A stretch of 64,000 nucleotides of DNA from Haematococcus lacustris (Eukaryota > Chlorophyta > Chlorophyceae > Chlamydomonadales > Haematococcaceae): positions 6,753,992-6,817,991 of the forward strand of contig JASKMD010000017.1 of the NCBI GenBank assembly GCA_030144725.1, written 5' to 3'. Under the pieces are notes generated by a model. It saw only the letters and a list, made by a program, of their open reading frames with translations, had not been told where the DNA came from and made no database searches. This document shows, piece after piece, positions 10,974-23,346 of this stretch (positions within the stretch are counted from its first letter, which is position 1; every line of letters begins with the position of its first letter). Made by a program: the position numbers and the translations under genes.

Positions 10974-11473
10974 NNNNNNNNNNNNNNNNNNNNNNNNNNN
11001 NNNNNNNNNNNNNNNNNNNNNNNNNNNNNNNNNNNNNNNNNNNNNNNNNNNNNNNNNNNNNNNNNNNNNNNNNNNNNNNNNNNNNNNNNNNNNNNNNNNN
11101 NNNNNNNNNNNNNNNNNNNNNNNNNNNNNNNNNNNNNNNNNNNNNNNNNNNNNNNNNNNNNNNNNNNNNNNNNNNNNNNNNNNNNNNNNNNNNNNNNNNN
11201 NNNNNNNNNNNNNNNNNNNNNNNNNNNNNNNNNNNNNNNNNNNNNNNNNNNNNNNNNNNNNNNNNNNNNNNNNNNNNNNNNNNNNNNNNNNNNNNNNNNN
11301 NNNNNNNNNNNNNNNNNNNNNNNNNNNNNNNNNNNNNNNNNNNNNNNNNNNNNNNNNNNNNNNNNNNNNNNNNNNNNNNNNNNNNNNNNNNNNNNNNNNN
11401 NNNNNNNNNNNNNNNNNNNNNNNNNNNNNNNNNNNNNNNNNNNNNNNNNNNNNNNNNNNNNNNNNNNNNNNNN
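10974..11473. other. Scaffold gap (500 N)
   Basis: Exactly 500 Ns. It removes the 5' terminus of the Fanzor element, presumably because of the 13-bp repeat array. Open frames across it are meaningless. Confidence 1.
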
Positions 11474-11709
11474 AACATTCATCAAACTACGAGTTTAAGT
11501 AAAGCAACAAGTACTATTACTACCATCAGGAGTTCCACGGTGGTTCAATGATGGTTCGTGCAGCAATGCACCTGCCCGTACCCATCATTCTGCATCATGC
11601 AGCATATGATGCCTGCAGAGCTTGAATGCCAGGCATGCTTTGTCAACCGTGGTGGGCGCTGCACTACTGCTGCCCCTGCTGCTGCTAGTACCAAGGCTGT
11701 GTGCCAGCA

Positions 11710-11905
11710 CCTTTGGCCCTCAACCTTGAGCCTTCATTGCAGTCGAACACACTAACTGTGGACCACTACAAAACGGTGTTTTGTCTGTGTGGTGTTCCCA
11801 TCACATGGCATGCTCATAGCCTATACATGGCATACACATGGTCATGGTCGCCTACCACCTACAGCATTGCCTGACCCCTGTGACAGGGCTATGCGTAGAG
11901 TTGGC
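11710..11905 (-). mobile_element. Fanzor 3'-end derivative B with 17-bp target duplication
   Basis: It holds only the last 196 bp of the Fanzor 3' region (minus strand GCCAACTCTACGC ... GAGGGCCAAAGG). It is flanked by AAGGCTGTGTGCCAGCA at 11693-11709 and 11906-11922. A paralogous stretch at 15019-15150 has the uninterrupted GGCTGTGTGCCAGCATGCAG, acting as an empty site. The copy is truncated on its 5' side. Confidence 0.85.
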
Positions 11906-12091
11906 AAGGCTGTGTGCCAGCATGCAGTCGCTTGCCAGTATGCCGTGCACCTTGCTGCCCCATGGACCTGATCGCCCTCTCCCCACCATGACCTTTCAGC
12001 AGCAGTGCCTTGCACCCCTTAGGCCCAGTCAGCTCTAATGACGCAACCCCTGCGTGCAGTGCCCCTCGTCTACCTGTTTGTCCAGTTCGCG

Positions 12092-15000
12092 TCACAGGTG
12101 CTGTATGGGGTCAGGCACCAGCAGGGAGCTACGGTAAAGGCCAGCTGCGCCCGCGAGCCTGAGACTGCCAATGGAGGGCACCTGGGCTAAGTCCAGCGCC
12201 GAGTTAGGGAGGCCCGGGCCGGACGTGCGTGTCATGGCTGGGCGCAGCACTTGGCCGCTTGCAGAGGCGGCGTGTGGAGGTGTAAGTGGCGTGTCACAAC
12301 CCAGTGGGACTGCTTCGCCTGCTCTCGGCAGCTGTCCGATACCCCAGTCAAGGTTTTCGCTGCCAGCCATGCTGCCTTGCCGTTTGGGCTGGGTGGTGGG
12401 TCCATGGGCTGACTTGCCTAATGGGCTGACAGCGGAGGGGAGAGTGGCAGGCCCGAGATCAGATGCTCGGCGGAGAGCTGCCTGGCCTGGGCCAACGGCA
12501 GGCCGAGTAGGGTCAACCCCTGGGGCGCCCCCCACGGCCTGATCCTGCCCCCTCCCTGTTCGCATCTCCGTGGACGGCGCCCTAGCTGCCACAGCCCCTG
12601 CTCCCAGCACTGGTGCAGGGCCCACAGCCACCAGGGGTGCATAGCCCACCGGGATCATGCCTGGCCCCACCACCGCATTCATGGACCAGTCCGCCGCAGC
12701 CAGCAGGGAGGCCAGGGACAGCTCATTGTAGGCAGCTGCCTCAGGGGGCCAGGCTGGCACTGCCAGGTTGGACACAGGTGGTGGAGGGCCACGGCTTGGA
12801 GCGCCTGCTGGTGGGCAGGGGAGCACGACGGAGGCTCGCCGGCCTGCGGTGCTGGGCACAACGATGGCGGCAGCAGCAGCGGGAGCTAGGCTCTCGTCGT
12901 CCGGGGTGGCATCCACAGTGTGGGGGTAGGTGCGGGGCATGGTGAAAGACAGCGGGCGCATCTGGCCAAGCTGATAGACAGGCAAGCTGGCGCTGGGGGC
13001 GCTGGGGGCCACATGGGCAAGGCGGCTGGGCGGCGGGCCGTGTAGCACGGGCGGGTGGAGGGGGGCGCTCGGCCCTGACCCTGAACCTGCCTGGTCCATT
13101 TGGAACAGCCTGCATCAGCACACACACGCACACGCACACACACACGCACACACACACTGCTAGGACAGCTGTTGTTGCAGGCGAGCTGTGCTATGATGTG
13201 GTGGGGAAACATCGGCACGCCATGGTGACACCAGGCCGAACAGGCAGTGGCGCCAGCAACAGCCCAAAGAGGCCATACATTATGCAGCCTTGACAAAGAA
13301 ATGAGGTGGCCCCAGGCAGGACAGCCAGGTTGGGGCTGCGAAGGAACACTCCGTTGCCTAGTCAAGCTGGCTAAGCCGGCAGCGTGCTGCACACAGCCCC
13401 CAGCCAGCCCCTGGTACAGCAGCAGCAGTCGGTGGTGGATAGGATGAGGAAGGTGTGGATGGGCGCAGGGACTGGCAAGAAGGCAGTGCCAGTGTGTTCT
13501 GACACAAACAGTGGGGCAGCAAGGAGCACTGCATGCTGCAGCCGCATTACTAGGTGCTGCCTGCCGTGCCGCCTGGCAATGCCTGGGCTGTGGCTCTGTG
13601 GCCCCCCTCTCAAGCCATGCTCTGCCTCTGTCCCTCAGTGCCTCAGGCTTGACAAGATCACATGCCAGAGCAGCAGCGGCAGGGCCACACGCATGTGATG
13701 TAGCAGGCACCGCACCACTCACAGGATGTGCTCTGTGCGGCTGCTGGCGCGCTGCAGCAGGGCCATGTCCGCTGATGCCTGGCCTCCCCCACTGGCGTTG
13801 GCTGCCGCATACTGAGCATAGTGCTCGCTGGGCTGCAGGCTGTCCACCTCCACCCGGGACGCCCGCCTTGATGCAGGCCAGAAGGGCCACTGCATGCCGC
13901 GGGGTGCCAGCCCACTCTGCCTGCGCTGCATGGGCCAAGGGGGGCTGGTGTGCAGGTCGGCCGGCCCTGAAGGCAGCTGGCTGGAGCCAGGCGGGTGTGG
14001 GGTGGCTGCCTGGGCCTGCACCTCCCAGCTGCTGGGAACCACTGTATTGGTCTGCTGCAGTCTGGGCACGGCAGCAGGAGCTGCCTCATCCACAGGGTTG
14101 GTCAAGATGTAGGTGGAGGGTCGGCGTGCGCCGCGTGCTGCTAGGCTGGGCAGGCTGGTGCGGCCACCTCCACCACAGATGTAGAGGGAAGTGTTTGAGG
14201 ACATGGCCTCGTCTGCGCCTAAGGTCACACAGGGCAGCTGGCTGCTGTGCAGAGACAGCTGGCTGGACACGCGCGCATGCTTGGGCAGGTGGGCACTGGA
14301 CGTCCTGCCTGGTGCACCCGCTGCCTGGTGCAGGGAGGTGCTGCTCAGCAGTTCTTCACCATCCCCCTCAGCCACAGCAGCCAGGTGGGGCAGCCACAGG
14401 AACGTTTGCATCAGCCCCTGCGTGCCAGCAGAGCACTTTTAGATAGTTGCCGTGCATTCAGGCTAGCAAGCAAGAAAATAAGACTACGGGGCAGGCCGGC
14501 GCCAGGGCTGGTGCTGCAATGCCTGGCCCAGCAGGACTACGGAAAGAAAGAAAGACTATGCCCTTGCCATTGGGTGTGCATTTAGGGAGGAGGGTAGCCT
14601 CGGGGCACAGGGCCCTGGCTAGCCTCCCCGTCATCCTCTCCCTTACAGCTTCAGCCTCCACTCATTACCATTGGGGCTCATGAGTGAGGTGCTGCAAGGC
14701 TGTCAAGATGGCCCCTGGGGATGAGGGCCACCAGGGCCAAGCAGGCTATCACAGTGCCAAGGACTTCAGGCTCCCATGCAGTGCAAGCATAGCATGGATG
14801 ACTGTGGTTTTTCATAATGGCGTCAGTCAGCAGCCCACCTTGCCCTTGACCTCCACGCCCCCTGTGGGCTCCCACTGCTCATGAGGCAGCAGGCGGTAGG
14901 TCGCCTCAGTGACCTGGATGCGTCCAGGAGGAGCGGTGGACTGCAGGAGCAGACACAGCCTAGCGAGTCACACAGCTACCAGACCTTATTCAAGGAGCAT

Positions 15001-18000
15001 GACCAAACCAATAAAAATGGCTGTGTGCCAGCATGCAGGCGCTTGCCAGTATGCCGTGCACCTTGCTACCCCATGGACCTGGACTCCCTCTCTCCACCAT
15101 GACCTTCCAGCAGCAGTGCCCTGCACCCCTTTCCCCCATCCGCCTCAGGCCCAGTCAGCTCTACGCATAGCCCAACTCGCATAGCTCAACTCTACGCATA
15201 GCCCTGTCACAGGGGTCAGGCAATGCTGTAGGTGGTAGGTGACCATGACCATGTGTATGCCATGTATAGGCCATGTATAGGCCATGAGCATGCCATGTGA
15301 TGGGAACACCACACAGACAAAAACACCGTTTTGTAGTGGTCCACAATTAGTGTGTTTGACTGCAATGAAGGCTCAAGGTTGAGGGCCAAAGGTGCTGAGC
15401 GTGGCAGGGATTGTGGTGACAGCTGACTGTGTCGAGCATAGAAGGTGTCGGCATGATGGCTTGCGGGCAGCTCACCTCCATGCGGGAGGCGGTGTTCATG
15501 GAATCGCTGCAAGGAGGGTCAGCAGGCAGGTAGGGTCAGCGCAGGGATCAGTGGCAGAGCTAGCACCAGAGCAGACCAGGCAGTACTGAGCCAAGGTCTA
15601 ATGGTTTAGGGTGGGTGTCCAGGATGCTGTGTGCTGTCCCTCCTGTGAGGGTGACCAACGCTCATACAAACCAACACGGGGATGGCGTGGGTGTCACCTG
15701 GTGCCGTGCAACCACTCACCCAAAGATGGAGAACTTGGGCAAGCGGCTGCCAATGAGGCCGCTGGTGCAGTCGCCGGTGTGCAAGCCAATGCGTATGCAA
15801 GCTGGCTCTTGGTTGTGTGGCATGCGAACCTGGACAACAGATTACCACAGGCAGGTGGTGATGGTGGTGGTGGCTGTATGTGTAGAGCTGCATCAGCACT
15901 CATGCATGCAGGGTGACTTGTCTTGCACCAGCTAGTCGCAGCATTGTGCTGGCCATACCTTTTGCGCTGCTGCAAGCATGTCTTTTGCAAAGCTCAGGAC
16001 ACGGCGTGCACTGTCAGCAGCATCGTGTGAGGTCAGGACGTGCATGTAGCCGTCTGAGCCCTACACAGCAGCACCCACACAGCATCTAGCGGTGAGCTCA
16101 GGCTGCCATGTTCACGACCTTAGCAACCAGCACATCACCTAGCAGGCCACCATAGAATGCAAGTGCAATGGCTGGGCCTGCTGGTGCTTGCTAGGCAAAC
16201 ATAGGACCTGTGCCCATCACCGCACAGCAGACATGTGCAGGCACCAGTTATATCAACAGCACTGATGGCATAAGGCATGCATCGTGCAGGCAGCAGCAGG
16301 CAACCACCCTGACGGCATCAGCAGCGGCATCAGCGGCATCAGCAGACTCAGCTCACCTGAGCCACCACACCAGCGCTGACAATGTAGCAGTCACCTGCAG
16401 GACAGCGACGTAAGGCACCAACAGCAGCAGAACATGAAAGGCACCATAACCTTACAAACAAGTGATGAATGCAGGGCATTGCAATGTCGTAAAGGGTGCA
16501 GGAGGTTCGCTCTGCTCAATTCCAGCACAGCTTAATTTGAGCTTCAACTCTCAATGGTGACAAAATGGAAGCACATGGCGTGTTCCCACACAATAGCCTA
16601 GAAGATGCATGTACAGCCAAGAAGACACATGCGCAGTGTACAAGGCACAAGTGTTGGTAGCACGTGCATGGGACAAAACAGGGAGGGGGAAGGGAGCCCT
16701 CAGGGAGGGTGGAGCTCAAGGGTAAACCAATCCCAGCATTGGTTGAGTTTGAGGCCCCCGGCAGGCCAGGTGAACCTCCGCCTGCTGCGCCCAGCATAGT
16801 AGCAACGGTGTGACCAGCCAGTCCAGGGGCCTAATGTGGTGCCACGCAGTGGCCCCACGCATCGTGCCCGCAGCCACATGCAGCCAGACAACCCCACAGC
16901 CAGCAGCCTCTGAGCCTGGGCCCAGCACTCTAGCGCCAGCCAAGCGCACCAAGGCTGATCAGGCAGCTGAGCCCACCAAGGGCACAGGCCAAGGCAAGGG
17001 CAAGGCTGCCCGGGCCTAACAAGCCTCACAGCCAGGCAGGTGAGTAGACAGGGACTGCAATGCAGCGCTGAACATGCAGCGCATTGGGGAGAGCAAGTGG
17101 CGCCCACTGGAGCTGTGCTGGTGGCCAGAGCAGGGGAAGCTGCCCGCCAAGGGCAAGGAGTACCCTGGCCTGGGGTACAAGCGGCTGCGAGACAAGCCAC
17201 CCAAGGCCCAGCAGCAGCAGCCTGCTGAGGCACAGTAGTTAGTGCCCCCCCTTTGAGCTGTCATCAGCTTTCCATTAGTGCATGTTTTGTCATGCCAACT
17301 CTACGGTGTAGCCCTCCGGGGTCAGGCAATGCTGTAGGTGGTAGGCGACCATGACCATGTGTATGCCATGTATAGGCCATGAGCATGCCATGTGATGGGA
17401 ACACCACATAGAAAAAACACTGTTTTGTAGTGGTCCACAATTAGTGTGTTCGACTGCCACGAAGGCTCAAGGTCGAGGGCCAAAGGTGCTGAGCGTGGCC
17501 TAGGTGCTGTGTCAGTGCATATGGGTGCATATGGGTGCATTTGAGCTACCACCGCGTTAAGCGTGTGCATCCAGACCTCTAGAGCTTGTTTGCTTTGAGC
17601 AGCTAGCTATCATGCCAAACTGGCTAGCATGCCACACTGGCTAGTCGCGCCTCAGGAACACCATTGTGGACGTGGTGGCCTTTGGTGGCTGATGTTAAGC
17701 TACTGGACACAGACTGTACTGTGCTTGGCATGAACAACATACACAGTAGCCTAGAACCCGACACCCCCTTTGCCAGCATGCCGAGCATACACTGGTTGCT
17801 TTGCTGCATTGCATTCTTGCCAGACGTGAGGCTGAGCGCTTGCAGGCCTGCCTATGTATGCGTCCATAGAGCTGTGATGAGGCAGCGTCCTCTTACCTGC
17901 AGTCTCCACCTGCATGGGCAGCCACGTGCAGCACGCATGACATTCAGATGCCGCACTTTGTCACAGTGAAGCAGGAGCAGGCGCCCCAGTACAGGAGCTG

Positions 18001-21000
18001 GTGGTGGGCTGCTGAGTTAGGGCTGCGACAAACAAGCCATCTAGCCACCTCCTCAGAGGGCCAGTCAGCAGGGCAGGGGGTAGTCAGCTTCCTGATACTG
18101 TCAGGGACCTCTGACCAGGCATGCAATGTGCACAACGTGCTGCAAGCACACTGTGCAGCACAGCACCGGTCCCTCACCTTGTGCACGCCATGGCGTTCAA
18201 CGAGGCGGTCATACAGTGAGAACAACTGCAGTGTGCAGCACGACGTACCAGTCAAACAGGGGCACCACCTCGTCAAGCCAAAGGCACATCAGGTACCCTC
18301 AGCACACCCGCCAGCCTTAGCTTGGCTGCTGCCCCATTTTCACTCGTCACTGCCCACACGTCAGGCTCGAGCTCGACCCCTGCAGCATGATGCCCTGCCA
18401 CTACGAAGGCAGTGGGTGTGGGGGGAGGAGGGAGGCGGGCGTCAGGCATGATGTCCATCTGCTCACCTCGTTGAGGAAGGCCATGACCTCTCCAGCGCTG
18501 ATGGCCTTGGACATTGACGTGAACCCAACAATGCTGCACCACAGCCAGCACAGAGGATGAGAGCAGGTGTACAGTCACAGCTGCACCACACAGGCTGGAT
18601 ATGACCTAGACCTAGACTCTGCATTAACAGACAGTGACAGTGAGCAGGAGCCACCATCCACTCTGCAGCTTCAAGTCTGAAGGGCCAGGACTGCATGTGG
18701 CTTGCATGATGGGAACACCACACAGACAAAACACTGTTTTGTAGTGGTCCACAATTAGTGTGTTCGACTGCAATGAAGGCTCAAGGTCGAGGGCCTAGGT
18801 GCTGTGAGAGAATGTCGGGAGTAGGGGCGGCCTGACCCTAGACTATCCATTAACAGACAGTGACAGCGAGCAAGGGCCACCATCCACTCTGCAGCTGCAA
18901 ATCTGCAGGGCCAGGCGCTCACTCCATGAAGAGCAGTGTGACGTCATGGTGCCCAGTTGCCACCGAGCTCATGCTCATGCTGGGATTCAGCCCACGCCCG
19001 TTGTTGCAGGCCAGGTATGCTATGATGTGGTGGGGAAACATCTGCACATCATGGTTACACAGGGCATCAGACCGAGGAGGCACACCAGACAGAGCAGGCA
19101 GTGGCGCCAGCAACAGCCCAAGCAGGTTATGTGACAGGCAGCCTTGACAAAGGAATGAGGCATGGCATTGCTCAAGCATGCCTGATCCCACTCTGACTGC
19201 TTAGCAAACCTGCCTATGGCACGGCAGAGTGTGTCATGCACAAACCACGTCAGCTTGCATAAGTGCATGTCTGTCATGCCAAAATGAATGTCACCCTTCG
19301 CATGTTGAGATAACATAGCAGGTTGCACGATCCCGCAGCCCTCACAGACACCATGTGGGTGGATTTCAGGCTGTTTAAGAACAGAAACTGCAAATGGTAT
19401 GTACTGTTTGCCTCAGCATAGGAAGGCATCGCAGGGTGCCTGCAAGGACCAAGCCTGGCGTGTGGCTTCCTCAGCTTTGTGTTGCTTATGTGGAGAGTAT
19501 GATGCTGCTGGGGTCATACCGCCCACCCCTTCCTTCCCCTTGTGTTTGAGTTGTATCCTGAGCGACAAACCAGATGCTGGCCATGGTGCGGCCAGCCATG
19601 CCCCTGGGTCCCCGGCCCCTGGGCTGCCACTGCACCTGTGACACCATCTGCAGCTGGCTGTCAGTGACCTGCACCAGCAGGTCCTCCAGCTGGGACCGCA
19701 CTGTGATGTCACACTGGCTCACCAACAGCACTTGCCTGCAGACAGGGGCATCACAGGGCCCAGCAGGCCAGCAGTGAAAGGGGGTGATAGCAGCAGCTGA
19801 TGGTACTGCCCGATGATGGCTGGACAGGCAGGTAAGAGCCAGCAACAGCCTGCCTTTACGGCATGGAGGCGCAGGGCTGCAGAGCAGCTGCTGCTTGCAC
19901 AGTCTCACAGCCATGCTGGTGTCCAGCTACAGCTCTGGCTGAGGCAATGCGCTGAGCTCGTGGAGTGCAGCAGAGCGCACGCTGAGATGAGGGCGGCACC
20001 GCGCACTACTCACTGCAGCGTCTGAGGGTGTTGCACACAGCGCACCACCACCTCCTTCACACTGCGCACTGCCAGGTGGCCAGGGGCCCCGGCCAGCTCC
20101 TCAGGCCGGCTGGTTGCAGCAGGCTTGGCCAGGAAGGCCAAGGATGAAGGTCCCTGCTGCTGGACGCCTACCCGGGCTGTGGGCTGCTCTGCCAGTCCCA
20201 GGGAGGTGAGGAGCTGCACTTCCAAATCCAGCTTGCTGCTGGACCTGCTGGCTGGGGTCGTGATGGAGGCACAGGTGGGCAGCACTGCCTCCTGGGCTGC
20301 CTGCGCAAGGGCCTGGTGAGCACCCTGACCCGCATGCTCCTCAGTGCCTGCCGTTGCTGGCACGGCTGCTGGTGAGGGGAAGTCTGTGAATGCAGGGGCA
20401 GGCCCTGCTTGGGCTGGCCCTTCTGGTGCTGACAGGTGGCTGTGGCCGGTGCTGCTGAAATGAGTACTCTGGGGTGTAGGCATTTCCAGCTTGGTGCCTT
20501 GCAGGGAGGTGGGGTGGAAGTGCTGGCTCAGCACCAAGTCCGTGACAGAGCAGTTTAGGTGGTCTTGAGAAGACCCTGCCAGGCTGTGAAAGGGGACAGG
20601 GCGCGGGGGGAAGGGCAGCATGAGCTGGGGCATGTCTTCTGCTCCGCCCATGGCTGCAGCTGGCTTGCCTGGCTGGTCAGTGGTGGTGGCCTGGAACATA
20701 GTGGAGGACAGGGAGAGGGAGGGAGTGGAGGGGCTGGGGGAGCCTGGCGAGTGGGCTGCGTCCCCTGGCCCGTGCTGGTGGGAGGGTTCGGGGAACATTC
20801 TGCTGGTGCTGGGGACTGTCTGTGCTGTAGGGGGGCGGCTGCTGGCAGCCAGGGTTTGCAGCATGGCGGACACCTGGGAGGAGGGGAGCAGTGCAGGGCA
20901 CACTGTGCACAATGGCCTAGTACACAGCAACTTGCCTTGAACACGCAGTGATGACAAGAGCATGTGGGGAAGCGAGGATGCCACCAAAGGCTAAGCCACG

Positions 21001-23101
21001 GCATCCATGGTGTGACACATGCCTCCAGCCTGCCTAATGCATCTAGATCATCATAGGCTATGCCAGCAACCAGCATGCATGCATGCAAGGATGCATGCAG
21101 TGGGCCAGCTCTTCCTTTAAAACCCACCGCGCTAGGGTTTGTAGCCGTGAAGGGTTCCCTAGGGATGTAGGAGGGTTTGCAGTGAGGGAGACTGCCCATA
21201 GGCCAACACCCTACACCCTACTTGAGGTCTCTTGCATGAGGACGAGTGTTGGTGACTTGTATGTCACACAAATCCAGCTGCCCTTAGGTGGTTGGGAAAC
21301 ATGTGTTACTGCGTTTTACTATTGTTTGTTTCATTATTGTGCACGATGATCAGCAACTGACCTTGGGGTGAGCTGAGGCCACCCTGGCCACCATGCTCTC
21401 GTACATCACTGTTGACTCCTGGCTGTCCATCATCAGGCTGCGCTCCCTCAGGGGCTGCACACCCCATCACATCGCAACACCAGCAGCAGCAGTGAGACCA
21501 GTGGCAGCAGCACCAGCAGTAGCGGCAGTGAGACCAGCGGCAGCAACACCAGCAGTGAGACCAGCGGTAGCAGTGAGAACATGATGCAGCTGAACCAGCA
21601 CTGCGAGTTGCAGGAGCAGGAGCAGTGGCTGACATGTGTCAGGACTGTGCCAGCGTCAAGAGCAGCAGCAGCGATGCTGAGCTGAGCACAGGTGGAGTGC
21701 AATGAAGACACAAGCAAGGCCCTCGCTGTTGGCCAGGCCTAGGTGCTATGCGCATGCCACCTGGAGTGCTGGTGCTGGTGCCAGTGCTGAGCCACAAAAG
21801 GCCGCTTAAAGCATGCCACCAGCAGGAGTTTGTGGTGCAGTAGTGAGTGCCATGGTTGAGCTGTGTCAGCTCATGTGAGGCTATGCCTGTCTTTATGCCA
21901 GCCTGGCCAGGAATCCATCCCCTGGGTGCTCCAGCAACTGTGCAGGGGCAGGCAGCCGCAGCCTTAGCCTCAAGGGTGCCAGGGTGCTGTGATGGTTCTG
22001 GGGCGAATACATGCACGGCCTCACCAGGTTGCTGCTCAAGGAGCTGGTTTTCAAGAGTTGGGCACGGTTGGGGTGGTATAGGGTTGAACCGCTGGCCAGC
22101 ACCCTCTCCCTGGGCGCTGGGACAGACTTGTTGGGGCTTGAGCAGGCCAGGCTGGCCCTGCTCAGGCTGTGCATGTGTCCGGATAACATGAACAGCTGTG
22201 CCTCCGTGGTGCTGCGTGCTTTGCTGATTGGGGCCTCAGCCGGCGCCATGGGCATGGCGGATTCTGATGCACAACCTTGAGCCAAGCTGCAGGGAAGCGA
22301 TGAGCTATGGCTGGCTGGGGTGCTGCCGTCAGCCTCGCCCTGGTCCCCATCGGAGCTGTTGCTGATGGCCAGGGCAGGGGTGGGGTCAGAGATGGCGTGG
22401 TGTGCTTCGCTGAAGGGGCGAGGGCCGGGGTGCTGGGAGGTGGTGTGGTGAGCTGGAGGGACTGAAGGTGGGCACAGGTGCTGCATGCTAGGCATGCTAC
22501 TGCTGCCGGTGTGGTGTTCCTCCAGCGTTGCCACAGGGCTGGGGTGCGGAGGAGAACAGGGCGCTAAGGTTGTGCTATTCATGCTTTTGGCTTTAATGGG
22601 CAGGCTGCCACGGGGTGTGGCTGCGCTGTTGCCGGCTGGGTTGTTGAGTGAGGTGCTGTAGCTGCTGTCTGCCATGCTGTATGCGCTGGATATGCTGTGT
22701 AGGTAGGAGCTGGCTATGTCCAGGGGGTGGCTGGTGGGGGCAGCAGCAGGGAGGGCATGGGGGCCAGATGCTGCACCCTCCTGCCTGCCAGGTACTGCGC
22801 TGCTGCAGGCCTCAGACACTTGTTCAGCAGCAGTGGTGGCAGGCAAGGGGAGGAGTGGCAAGGCCAGGCAGGGCTGAGGAAGGGCGTCCAGGCTTTCAGA
22901 GCTGTGAGGTGCACAGTGCTGCCAGCAGGCGGGCGTCAGGTCACCATGGGAAGAGACGGGTGGCTGTGGGGCCTGTGAGGTAAGCACTGGACCTGAGGTA
23001 GGCAGCTCGAGGAAGGAGTTGCACAGGTTGACAGTATGGCCTGCACCACACCGATAACAGCCAGGTACGTTAGCCAGGCCCATCAGCCAGGCTGCACCCA
23101 T
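12092..23101 (-). CDS. PAS-linked class III nucleotide cyclase (probably guanylyl)
   Basis: It makes cyclic nucleotide from NTP. Catalytic exons with joining phases: 19041-18923 (MFPHHIIAYL...VTLLFM), 18533-18467 (IVGFTSMSK), 18225-18178, 17909-17897 (13-nt exon, VETA), 16394-16357 (GDCYIVSAG), 16060-15959, 15829-15720 (IRIGLHTGDCTSGLIG), 15506-15476 (DSMNTASRME), 14940-14839, 14417-13723 and 13109-12092 (stop TGA). Metal-binding Asp residues are in FMDIVGF and AGDCY; the transition-state Asn and Arg are in MNTASRM. Glu in VETAG and Ser in KFSIFGD occupy the base-specificity positions; Glu is typical of guanylyl cyclases. Exons 20873-20014 and 19735-19636 (KEVVVRC...QVLLVSQCDITVRSQLEDLL) give a PAS C-terminal half. 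Ser/Pro-rich exons lie at 21453-21366 and 23101-21893; the start is not determined. Such cyclases are abundant in volvocine algae. Introns hold Fanzor-derived copies. Confidence 0.85.
13187..13320 (-). pseudogene. Duplicated fragment of the cyclase MFPHHII exon inside the last intron
   Basis: About 130 bp closely resembling 19012-19165: the start of the exon (MFPHHIIA-LACNN on the minus strand) plus its upstream intron. It lies in the intron 13722-13110 of the same gene, runs in the same direction and breaks off after LACNN, so it cannot rebuild the domain. A (CA)n run follows at 13116-13158. Confidence 0.7.
15186..15392 (+). mobile_element. Fanzor 3'-end derivative C in a cyclase intron
   Basis: About 207 bp of the Fanzor 3' region, from the CCCTGTCACAGGGG hairpin to GAGGGCCAAAGG. 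It lies in the intron 15475-14941, antisense to the cyclase. The 5' flank (15019-15185) is the same 130-bp sequence into which derivative B inserted. No clean target duplication is seen. Confidence 0.8.
16735..17486 (+). pseudogene. Decayed 3' third of a Fanzor element (copy D) in a cyclase intron
   Basis: The C-terminal coding part aligns with the intact copy from about RRLLRPA through QPAASEPGPST, VDRDCNAALNMQRIGE and KPPKAQQQQ to the stop at 17240, followed by the conserved 3' region ending GAGGGCCAAAGG. It has at least three in-frame stops (in the RRLLRPA segment, after AARA, and TGG-to-TGA before VDRDC). It lies in the intron 17896-16395, antisense to the cyclase. Sequence past its end (TGCTGAGCGTGGC) is shared with copy C, so the two are related by duplication or share a target. 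Confidence 0.8.
18603..18922. repeat. 88-bp direct duplication flanking derivative E
   Basis: 18603-18690 and 18832-18920 share CATTAACAGACAGTGACAG and CACCATCCACTCTGCAGCT with scattered differences. Derivative E sits between them. The duplication lies in one cyclase intron and is older than a simple target duplication, judging by its divergence. Confidence 0.7.
18708..18799 (+). mobile_element. Fanzor 3'-end derivative E, 92 bp, in a cyclase intron
   Basis: Only the final part remains (GATGGGAACACCACACAG ... GAGGGCCTAGG), in the intron 18922-18534, antisense to the gene. The truncation point differs from B and C while the 3' end is the same. Confidence 0.75.
21150..21265. repeat. Dispersed repeat, inverted partner at 25750-25860
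   Basis: CCCTAGGGATGTAG and GCAGTGAGGGAGACTGCCCA are found here and, inverted, at 25750-25860 with a few percent divergence. No coding capacity; possibly an old short transposon. Derivative G inserted immediately beside the second copy. Confidence 0.65.
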
Positions 23102-23346
23102 ATCAGCTAGGTAGGTCCTGCCCTGCCCTACCCTGCCTTACGGTTGTCAGCTAAGCTCATCATTGGATGCATATCTGGTGGCGGACATGGGGGTGGGTGC
23201 CCATCCCATGGCTGGCAACCAGATGCTGCGGAGCAAGGCAGAGGCCTTCCAGCTGTGCTCACCTCCTGCATGATCCTCAACCTCTCCCTCCCTGCCCTCA
23301 TCACGTCGCTGGACGAGGTCATAGAGCCCTGGTGTGTGAGCCAGAC

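Noticed and set aside
10775..11551. ORFs spanning the N gap (also 28723-29466)
   Set aside because: The interior is unknown sequence.
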